Positions 5,655-10,800 of a stretch of DNA of 10,800 nt are shown here, piece after piece. Source of the DNA: JBFGCT01 sp041581055. Its GTDB lineage: Bacteria > Actinomycetota > Acidimicrobiia > Acidimicrobiales > Ilumatobacteraceae. Location of the stretch: assembly GCA_041581055.1 (NCBI GenBank), contig JBFGCT010000141.1, forward strand, positions 1 to 10,800, in the 5' to 3' direction. How positions within the stretch are numbered: the stretch's first letter is position 1; the number at the start of each line of letters is the position of its first letter. The notes below the pieces were generated by a model. The model was not told the origin of the DNA. It saw only the letters and a program-made list of their open reading frames with translations, and ran no database searches. Made by a program: the position numbers and the translations under genes.

Positions 5655-6773
5655 GTGACAACCGGCCGCACCACACTGCGCACTTGCTCCGACGTCCGGA
5701 CGATCGACGGCGTGCACGACGTTGTCCCCGCGCCGGCTGACCTGTCGCCCGCGCCGCGTCGCCGCGGCCCGCGCGTCGTCACGGCCGCGGTCGGGGTCGC
5801 CCTCGTCGTCGCCGTCGTCGTGCAACGGCAGACGGTGTTCGCCGCGGTCGCCGAGCTCGGCGGCCTCGGGCGTGGAACGCTGCTCGCGCTCGCCGGCCTG
5901 GTCGTCGTCGATCGGCTCGTGCGGGGCTTGATGATCCGGCGGGCGGTCGGCGGGCTGACCCGCGTCGAAGGCGTCGTCATGCACGATGTCGGAGCGGCGG
6001 CGAGCTACGGCCTCCCGGGCGGCGGCGTGGTCGGCACGGGCTTGCGCTACCACGTCGCGCGGACGGCGAGCGTCGACGGCGCGTCGTTCATGGCCGGACT
6101 CACGGCGTACGGCATCGCGATCTCGGCGGCGACGTGGCTGCTCCCGCTCGGCGCTCTCGGCCTGGAGGCGCTCGGCGGCGACGGCGGGCTGCTCGACGGC
6201 TCGATGATGGCGGCGTGTGTGCTGTTCCTCGCCGGCTCGGCGCTGTTCTGGGTGTTCGTCGCCCGCTCGGACCGGCTCCTCGAGCGGGTCGTGCGGCTGG
6301 GCGAGTGGTTGCGCGGCGTCGGCGCGCGCCGACGGCCGTCGTTGGCCGAGTTCGACGTGCGCGGGGGCCTCATCGCGCTTCGGGAGCGGCTGCGGGGCTG
6401 CCTCCCGAAGATGCCGATACTCCTCCTCGGCGCCCTCCTGATGCAGTTGATCGCGGCGGGGATCCTGCTCGTCACACTGTACGGGCTCGGGGCGACCGGC
6501 AATCTCGGCATCCTCGAGTTCGCCCGGATCTTCTTCGTCACGCGGGTGGTGGGGTCGCTCGCGCCGACACCCGGCGGCGTCGGGGTGATCGAGGCCGGGA
6601 TGACCGCGGCGATCGCCAGCGCCGGTGTTCCCGTCGCGGCGGCCGCCGCCGGCGTGTTGGTGTTCCGCCTCGCCACGTACATCCTCCCGATCGTCAGCGG
6701 GGCGGCGTGTTGGCTCGTCTGGCGGCAGCGCCCGATCGCCGAATCGGCGACCCACGAGGTTTTACCCGCCTGA
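5655..6773 (+). CDS. YbhN/UPF0104 (LPG synthase TM region-like) integral membrane protein
   Basis: This 372-residue multi-pass membrane protein belongs to the flippase-like group related to the membrane half of lysylphosphatidylglycerol synthase. After an Arg/Pro-rich cytoplasmic N-terminus (about 1-38) come repeated hydrophobic segments, starting with VVTAAVGVALVVAVVV. The family signature PTPGGVGVIEAG lies at 304-315, and a closing segment FRLATYILPIVSGAACWLVWR sits near the end. No soluble aminoacyl-transfer domain follows, so it is not a full MprF. Family members are thought to move or modify lipids or lipid-linked sugars; the role here is unknown. The start is uncertain: GTG 5655 is the most upstream reasonable choice, but it lacks a good Shine-Dalgarno and an in-frame GTG some 20 codons later is possible. 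Dap/lysine genes follow on the same strand. Confidence 0.85.
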   Translation: MTTGRTTLRTCSDVRTIDGVHDVVPAPADLSPAPRRRGPRVVTAAVGVALVVAVVVQRQTVFAAVAELGGLGRGTLLALAGLVVVDRLVRGLMIRRAVGGLTRVEGVVMHDVGAAASYGLPGGGVVGTGLRYHVARTASVDGASFMAGLTAYGIAISAATWLLPLGALGLEALGGDGGLLDGSMMAACVLFLAGSALFWVFVARSDRLLERVVRLGEWLRGVGARRRPSLAEFDVRGGLIALRERLRGCLPKMPILLLGALLMQLIAAGILLVTLYGLGATGNLGILEFARIFFVTRVVGSLAPTPGGVGVIEAGMTAAIASAGVPVAAAAAGVLVFRLATYILPIVSGAACWLVWRQRPIAESATHEVLPA

Positions 6774-6779
6774 ATCGAA

Positions 6780-6793
6780 TACGGTTCGGGTCG
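6780..6793 (+). promoter_or_regulatory. Possible -10 element for the leader ORF-dapA-rnj unit
   Basis: TACGGT at 6780-6785 ends seven bases before GTG 6793, mirroring the spacing seen before the methyltransferase gene. It follows the YbhN stop at 6771-6773. No clear -35 is present; TTTTAC at 6760-6765 is too close. Confidence 0.35.
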
Positions 6794-6882
6794 TGAACGA
6801 CGTCCACCTCCGGTGTCTCGATCGGTGGCAGCCGCCAACGGTCGCATCCGACGACGGTCGACGTGACGAAGGGAGCTCGTGA
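6793..6882 (+). CDS. Possible 29-residue leader peptide upstream of dapA
   Basis: GTG at 6793 opens a 29-codon frame that ends in TGA at 6880-6882, overlapping the dapA ATG by one base (TGATG). This arrangement suits termination-reinitiation. The peptide starts MNDVHLRCLDRW and ends in an acidic/basic tail. It contains no lysine, so a classic lysine attenuator is not supported. About three quarters of third positions are G or C, weaker than in the neighbouring genes, so the frame may be only a 5' UTR. The upstream -10-like element would make it leaderless. Confidence 0.35.
   Translation: MNDVHLRCLDRWQPPTVASDDGRRDEGSS
6869..6875 (+). promoter_or_regulatory. Shine-Dalgarno of dapA
   Basis: AAGGGAG at 6869-6875 sits six bases before ATG 6882 but only three before the in-frame GTG 6879. 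This favours the ATG as the dapA start. Confidence 0.7.
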
Positions 6883-7772
6883 TGGCCCGATTCGGGCGCG
6901 TCCTGACGGCGATGGTCTCGCCGTTCGACGCGGAAGGTGAACTGGACCTCGACGCCGCGGTGGCGCTGGCGAGGTGGCTGGTCGAGCAGGGCAACGAGGG
7001 GTTGGTCGTCGCCGGGACCACCGGTGAGACGCCGACGCTGACGATCGACGAGAAGCTCTCGCTGTTCGAGGCCGTCGCCGACGCGGTCACCGTGCCCGTG
7101 ATCGCCGGCACCACGGGCTCGAACACCCGTCAGGACATCGGGCTGACCGCCGAGGCGTCGGGCCTCGGCATCGCCGGCGTCCTCGCCGTCTGCCCGTACT
7201 ACAGCCGGCCGTCACAGGCCGGGCTCGACGCCCACTTCCGGGCGATCGCGTCGGCGACCGACCTCCCCGTGCTGCTGTACGACATCCCGGGCCGCACCGG
7301 CCGCAAGATCGCCAGCGGTACGCTGATCCAGCTCGGAACCGAGGTGCCGAACATCGTCGGCGTCAAGGACGCGTCGGGCAACCCCGGCGAGACGGCGATC
7401 GTCAACTTCGACACGCCCGCCGACTTCGAGATCTACTCCGGTGACGACTCGATGACGCTGCCGCTGCTGGCGATCGGCGCCGTCGGCCTGATCGGTGTCG
7501 CCACCCACTGGGCGGCGCCCGATGTCGTCGAGCTGTTCGACGCCTGGGACCGCAACGACGTCAGCGCGGCCCAGAAGGTGAACAACCGGCTGCTCGAGAG
7601 CTACGACTACGAGACGGGTGAGTTCGCCCCGAATCCCGTGCCGGCCAAGGCGATGCTGCGCACGCTCGGCCACGACGTGGGCGAGTGCCGACTCCCGATG
7701 GGCCCCACTCCACCGGGCCTCGAGGACGCGGCCCGCGGCGTCTACGACCGGCTGGTCGGCGCCCGTGGCTGA
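6882..7772 (+). CDS. dapA: 4-hydroxy-tetrahydrodipicolinate synthase
   Basis: This 296-residue cytosolic enzyme condenses pyruvate with aspartate semialdehyde, the first committed step to diaminopimelate and lysine. It is a TIM-barrel class I aldolase. GTTGE at 45-49 is the pyruvate-binding signature, Tyr133 in YDIPGRTG is the catalytic tyrosine, and Lys162 in VGVKDASG is the Schiff-base lysine. YSGDDSMTLPLLAIGA follows as expected. Length matches the family. ATG 6882 is preferred over GTG 6879 on Shine-Dalgarno spacing. The stop overlaps the rnj start by eight bases. The dapA-rnj order is the one known in Mycobacterium (Rv2753c-Rv2752c); there thyX lies upstream, whereas here a YbhN-like gene does. 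No frameshift or missing catalytic residue was seen. Confidence 0.96.
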   Translation: MARFGRVLTAMVSPFDAEGELDLDAAVALARWLVEQGNEGLVVAGTTGETPTLTIDEKLSLFEAVADAVTVPVIAGTTGSNTRQDIGLTAEASGLGIAGVLAVCPYYSRPSQAGLDAHFRAIASATDLPVLLYDIPGRTGRKIASGTLIQLGTEVPNIVGVKDASGNPGETAIVNFDTPADFEIYSGDDSMTLPLLAIGAVGLIGVATHWAAPDVVELFDAWDRNDVSAAQKVNNRLLESYDYETGEFAPNPVPAKAMLRTLGHDVGECRLPMGPTPPGLEDAARGVYDRLVGARG

Positions 7773-9528
7773 CCGCAGGGGCAAGGGCAAGGGCAAGGGC
7801 ACGGCCAAGGGCACGGGTGACGGCGCGCCTCCGGTCCGCATCGTCTTCCTCGGCGGGCTCGGCGAGATCGGGCGCAACTGCATGGCGATCGAGCAGGGCG
7901 CCGCCGACGACCCCGACCGCACGATCCTGCTGATCGACTGCGGGCTGATGTTCCCCGACGCGAACATGCACGGGATCGACCTCATCCTCCCGGACTTCAC
8001 CTACCTGCGCGAGCACGCCAACCAGATCCAGGCGCTGGTGTTGACCCACGGCCACGAGGACCACGTCGGGGCGATCCAGTATTTGCTGCGCGACGGCGAC
8101 GGTATCGGTGACCTGCGCGACGAGCCGCTGCCGATCTACGGCGCGGCGTTGACGCTCGGCCTCGCCCGCAACCGGATCGAGGAGGCCGGTCTGATGCCCA
8201 AGACCGACATGCGGCGCGTCGCCGACGGCGAACGCGTCGACATCGGCACGCTCGGCATCGAGTTCATCCCCGTCACCCACTCGGTGCCGCACGCGCACGC
8301 GATCGCGATCCACACCGCGCAGGGCGTCGTGCTGCACTCGGGCGACTGGAAGCTCGACCTCACCCCGGTCGACGGCCGGCGCACCGACCTCGCCCGCATC
8401 GGCCAGCTCGCCAAGTCGCCCGGCATCCGGTTGCTGATGGGTGACTCGACCAACGCCGAGGAGCCCGGGTTCGCCCCGAGCGAGACCAGCGTCGGCGGCG
8501 TCCTCAGCGCGCTCTTCCACCGGTACAACGACCGGCGGATCATCACCGCCAGCTTCGCCAGCCACCTCCACCGCATCCAGCAGATCGCGACGGCGGCGAT
8601 CGAGGACGGCCGCAAGGTCGCCACGCTCGGGCTGAGCATGAAGAAGAACGTCAAGCTGGGGATCGAGCTGAAGGTGCTCGACATCCCGGCGTCGTCGCTG
8701 ATCGACATCGAGGACATCGACAAGTACGAGCCGGGCGACGTGTGCATCATCTCGACCGGGTCACAGGGCGAGCCGATGTCGGCGATGGGGCTGATGGCCC
8801 GCGGCGAGAACAAGTGGCTCAAGCTCGGCGAGCACGACGTGGTCGTCCTGTCGAGCCACGCGATCCCCGGCAACGAGGGCAACGTCAACAAGGTGATGGA
8901 CGGGCTGTTGCGGCTCGGCGCCGACGTCGTGCACTCGGGGATCATGGACGTCCACGCCACCGGCCACGCCCAGGCCGACGACATCAAGACGTACCTCTCG
9001 ATCGCCAACCCGGACTGGTTCGTCCCGATCCACGGCGAGTTCCGGCACATGGTCGCCAACGCCCGGCTCGCCGAGCTGATGGGCGTCCCGCCGCAGCGGG
9101 TCATCCTGTGCGAGGACGGCGACGTCATCGAGCTCGACGACGACGCGCTCCAGCCGATCGGCCGCGTGCCGGCGGGGTACCTCTACGTCGACGGCATCGT
9201 CGGCGACGTCGGCCAGGGCGTGCTGCGCGACCGCCAGAAGCTCGCCGAGGAGGGCGTCGTCGTCGTGGTCGTGACCGTCGACGTCCAGACCGGCAAGGTG
9301 CTGGTCGGCCCGGAGATCATCACCCGCGGCTGGGTGTACGCCCCCGAGGCGGAGGATCTGCTCGACGAGGCGTGCGACGCCGTCGCCGCGGCCGTCGAGA
9401 AGTCGCTGGCCAACGGCGTGCGCGACGTCGAGGCGCTCGAGCGCGACGTGCGGCGCGCCGCCGGCAAGTTCGTCAGCGAGCGCACGCGGCGCAAGCCGAT
9501 GATCGTGCCCGTGGTGATGGAGACCTGA
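7765..9528 (+). CDS. rnj: Ribonuclease J (metallo-beta-lactamase / beta-CASP RNase)
   Basis: This 587-residue cytosolic enzyme has 5'-exonuclease and endonuclease activity in RNA maturation and decay. After a short Gly/Lys-rich tail (residues 4-20) the core opens with VRIVFLGGLGEIGRNC. The zinc site HGHEDH is at 95-100, followed by VTHSVPHAHA and LHSGDWKLDLTPVDG. The beta-CASP region includes GDSTNAEEPGF, and later TGSQGEP, SSHAIPGNE and DVHATGHAQADDIK. PIHGEFRHM and a C-terminal domain with FVSERTRRKPMIVPVVME complete the family pattern. GTG 7765 is chosen because it gives the compact N-terminus and an 8-base overlap with dapA; no nearer start precedes the core. Translation is probably coupled to dapA. 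A hairpin follows 12 bases after the stop. Confidence 0.95.
   Translation: MADRRGKGKGKGTAKGTGDGAPPVRIVFLGGLGEIGRNCMAIEQGAADDPDRTILLIDCGLMFPDANMHGIDLILPDFTYLREHANQIQALVLTHGHEDHVGAIQYLLRDGDGIGDLRDEPLPIYGAALTLGLARNRIEEAGLMPKTDMRRVADGERVDIGTLGIEFIPVTHSVPHAHAIAIHTAQGVVLHSGDWKLDLTPVDGRRTDLARIGQLAKSPGIRLLMGDSTNAEEPGFAPSETSVGGVLSALFHRYNDRRIITASFASHLHRIQQIATAAIEDGRKVATLGLSMKKNVKLGIELKVLDIPASSLIDIEDIDKYEPGDVCIISTGSQGEPMSAMGLMARGENKWLKLGEHDVVVLSSHAIPGNEGNVNKVMDGLLRLGADVVHSGIMDVHATGHAQADDIKTYLSIANPDWFVPIHGEFRHMVANARLAELMGVPPQRVILCEDGDVIELDDDALQPIGRVPAGYLYVDGIVGDVGQGVLRDRQKLAEEGVVVVVVTVDVQTGKVLVGPEIITRGWVYAPEAEDLLDEACDAVAAAVEKSLANGVRDVEALERDVRRAAGKFVSERTRRKPMIVPVVMET
7780..7800 (+). repeat. GGCAAG hexamer tandem repeat inside rnj
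   Basis: GGCAAG occurs three times in tandem, followed by a partial GGC (7780-7800), and a degenerate copy continues to about 7820. It encodes alternating Gly-Lys in the disordered N-terminal tail of RNase J. Six-base changes would keep the frame. Confidence 0.85.
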
Positions 9529-9539
9529 CCCGCCGCCAC

Positions 9540-9565
9540 ATCGAGGCCGGCGCCGCCGGCCCGAT
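9540..9565. terminator. Bulged hairpin between convergent rnj and baeRF2 genes
   Basis: GGCCGGC (9545-9551) pairs with GCCGGCC (9555-9561) across a 3-base loop. ATCG (9540-9543) pairs with CGAT (9562-9565) beyond a single bulged A at 9544, giving 11 base pairs in total. It lies 11 bases after the rnj stop and two bases from the stop of the opposing gene, so it can serve both strands. There is no T-run. Confidence 0.6.
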
Positions 9566-9567
9566 CG

Positions 9568-10629
9568 TCACCAGCGCAGGAGCGCGGCCAGCGGGCCGTC
9601 CATCGCCGCGACGCCCGGCATCACCACGATGTCGGCGTCGGACCGGAGCGCGGCGTCGATCGCCGCATCGACGGCGCGCGACCCCTCCGGCGCGCTGAGC
9701 TTGCCGCCGTCGACGAGCGGCTCGTCGGCGTCGTCGTCGTTGACCAGGAGCATCTCGACCCGGCCGTCGCGGAGCGCGTCGAGCGTGGCGGCGCCGGTCG
9801 CCGCCGTGTCCTGCGCGAGGCCGGCGCGCAGACGTTCGGCGATCTCGCGCAGCACCCGCGCGAGATGGTCGGACACGTGGCGCACGACCTCGTCGGCGAT
9901 GCCGTCCGCGTCGCCGGCCTCGAGCTTGACGACCCGGTCGCCGTGCGTTTCGTCGAGCGCGTCGGCGATCAGGGTCTGGGCGCGGACCTCTCCGGCCACC
10001 GCGATCAACACCGGGTCGACCTGCGTGGCGAGTTCGATGACGGCGTCGGCGACCTCGTCGGCGTTCTCCTCCCAGCGGTTCTCGGCCCGCTGCTGGAACC
10101 GGCGCTGCGACCAGCCGCCCGGGTGCCCGCGGTGGATGTGCAACGTCTCGCCCTCGACATCGTGCCGGGCGAGGACAGAACCGCCGTCGAATGCGATGAT
10201 CGTCGCGCCGGCGCGGTCGGCGTCGACGACGATGTGCGGCAGCGTTCGCTGCCGGCTCTCGATCACCGTGGCGAGGCGCGGAAGCGGGTCGACGTGGACG
10301 GCGGCCCGCGTCACCGGCTCGCCGAGGAACTCGACGAACGCCGGCCCCTCGCTCGGCTGGATGATCACCACGGCCTCGCCGCCCTCGTGGCCGATGTCGT
10401 CGATCAGCGCGTCGAGGTCGGCGATCCGGTCGTCCGGCCAGCGATCGGCGAGACCGCGCCGCGCGTTGCCCCACCTGATGTCGAGGCGCTGCCGCGCGTC
10501 GTCGAGCGCGCTCGGGCTCGGGATGACGAGTGTCAGAAACGGGCCGGGTCGGCCGACCAGCTCCGGCAGATCCCGGAGGTCGATCGACCTCGTCACCGAG
10601 CGCACAGGGTCATTCACATCCGAGTTCAT
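9568..10629 (-). CDS. Rv2629-like protein of the baeRF2 (eRF1/Vms1-related) family
   Basis: This 353-residue soluble protein matches the actinobacterial Rv2629 family, assigned to bacterial archaeo-eukaryotic release factor family 2. The N-terminal part (about 28-130) is an alpha/beta domain. Around residues 143-181 a beta segment (ATIIAFDGG) leads to HRGHPGGWSQRRFQQRAENR, the family's hallmark loop. GGWSQ at 171-175 sits where eRF1 has GGQ and Vms1 its glutamine loop. A C-terminal domain (about 205-350) contains DGRVEMLLVNDDD and ends DGPLAALLRW. By family analogy it may cleave peptidyl-tRNA or act in ribosome rescue, which is inference; Rv2629 is known mainly as a dormancy-linked protein. 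ATG 10629 is the first start, and no Shine-Dalgarno is visible. The gene converges on rnj. Confidence 0.88.
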   Translation of the reverse strand: MNSDVNDPVRSVTRSIDLRDLPELVGRPGPFLTLVIPSPSALDDARQRLDIRWGNARRGLADRWPDDRIADLDALIDDIGHEGGEAVVIIQPSEGPAFVEFLGEPVTRAAVHVDPLPRLATVIESRQRTLPHIVVDADRAGATIIAFDGGSVLARHDVEGETLHIHRGHPGGWSQRRFQQRAENRWEENADEVADAVIELATQVDPVLIAVAGEVRAQTLIADALDETHGDRVVKLEAGDADGIADEVVRHVSDHLARVLREIAERLRAGLAQDTAATGAATLDALRDGRVEMLLVNDDDADEPLVDGGKLSAPEGSRAVDAAIDAALRSDADIVVMPGVAAMDGPLAALLRW

Positions 10630-10667
10630 CGTCCGAGCATGCCCGGCCCGGCGGGGTTCAAACGGCG
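10629..10667 (-). promoter_or_regulatory. Possible promoter and leaderless start of the baeRF2 gene
   Basis: On the minus strand CATGCT (10641 down to 10636) ends six bases before ATG 10629. A TTTGAA (10662 to 10657) lies upstream with a short 15-base spacer. The -10 spacing resembles that before the methyltransferase and leader ORF. Two copies of CGCCGTTT (10667-10660 and 10682-10675) lie just upstream. Confidence 0.3.
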
Positions 10668-10678
10668 CGGGTCGAAAC

Positions 10679-10700
10679 GGCGGACGCCCGAGCGTCCGCT
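10679..10700 (-). terminator. Hairpin directly after the stop of the downstream minus-strand gene
   Basis: CGGACGC (10681-10687) pairs with GCGTCCG (10692-10698) around the loop CCGA. A further G-C pair (10680/10699) and a G-U pair (10679/10700) extend the stem. It abuts the stop codon (complement of 10700-10702) of the partial gene and would end its transcript before the baeRF2 promoter. Confidence 0.55.
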
Positions 10701-10800
10701 CAGTGCCGATCGAGGCGCAGGCGGGTCACGACGTCGGCGGTCTCGGGTGGCGTCCCGGGTCCGTACATCCCGACGAAGGTTCCCCGGTGGCCGCAGGACG
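10700..10800 (-). CDS. C-terminal end of an unidentified protein (partial)
   Basis: The complement of 10700-10702 is a TGA stop. Reading towards it from the window edge gives 32 residues, including CGHRGTFVGMYGPGT and ending VTRLRLDRH. Third positions are almost all G or C, so the frame is very probably real. The GTFVGMY string recalls the closing strand of some five-bladed propeller glycoside hydrolases such as GH43, but this is far too short for a family call. A hairpin follows immediately downstream. Confidence 0.6.
   Translation of the reverse strand, partial: SCGHRGTFVGMYGPGTPPETADVVTRLRLDRH

Noticed and set aside
3356..5980. Very long open frame on the minus strand opposite the diiron and methyltransferase genes
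   Set aside because: It is antisense to well-supported genes, rich in Arg/Val/Glu repeats and without any recognisable domain. It arises from high GC content keeping stop codons rare.
6879..6881. GTG as the start of dapA
   Set aside because: It lies only three bases from the AAGGGAG site; the next codon, ATG 6882, has better spacing.
9473..10474. Alternative minus-strand frame overlapping the baeRF2 gene
   Set aside because: It is Arg/Gly-rich without family motifs and overlaps rnj, while the neighbouring frame carries the full Rv2629-like motif set.

Overview
This is a high-GC window with strong G/C preference at third codon positions, GTG as well as ATG starts, 4-base start/stop overlaps and several apparently leaderless genes. 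It suggests an actinobacterium. The adjacent dapA-rnj pair matches the gene order known in Mycobacterium and relatives, and the overall style is compatible with Acidimicrobiia, although lineage below phylum is inference. It looks like ordinary chromosome: no rRNA, tRNA, transposase, phage gene or CRISPR array was seen.

Layout. (1) 1-117: the 3' end of a plus-strand gene resembling DUF1996 proteins. (2) 102-272: a perfect 20-bp hairpin leading into a 62-bp tandem repeat, between convergent genes. (3) 276-2745, minus strand: a three-gene polar amino acid ABC uptake operon (lipoprotein binding protein, permease, ATPase) joined by GTGA and ATGA overlaps. (4) 2746-2864: a divergent control region with a TTGACA promoter and overlapping inverted repeats. 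(5) 2865-4627: a TetR regulator translationally coupled to a ferritin-like diiron protein, followed in the +1 frame by a 49-codon stretch with coding character but no normal start. (6) 4817-5608: a trans-aconitate methyltransferase-like gene. (7) 5655-6773: a YbhN/UPF0104-type membrane protein. (8) 6793-9528: a possible short leader peptide, dapA (lysine/diaminopimelate synthesis) and rnj (RNase J), all overlapping. (9) 9540-9565: a shared hairpin between convergent genes. (10) 9568-10629, minus strand: an Rv2629-like protein of the baeRF2 (eRF1/Vms1-related) family. (11) 10700-10800, minus strand: the C-terminal end of an unidentified protein.

How the parts work together. The ABC operon imports a solute, probably an amino acid. 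The TetR-diiron pair looks like a self-regulated oxidase or oxygenase unit with unknown substrate, and its operator may also reach the divergent ABC operon. dapA and rnj are probably co-transcribed from a leaderless promoter. The convergent baeRF2 gene places a possible ribosome-rescue factor beside an RNA-decay enzyme.

The points most worth a second look are the repeat/hairpin block at 102-272, the out-of-frame coding tail after the diiron gene, the operator architecture at 2835-2861 and the repeated leaderless-start pattern. No wholly new multi-gene system is evident.
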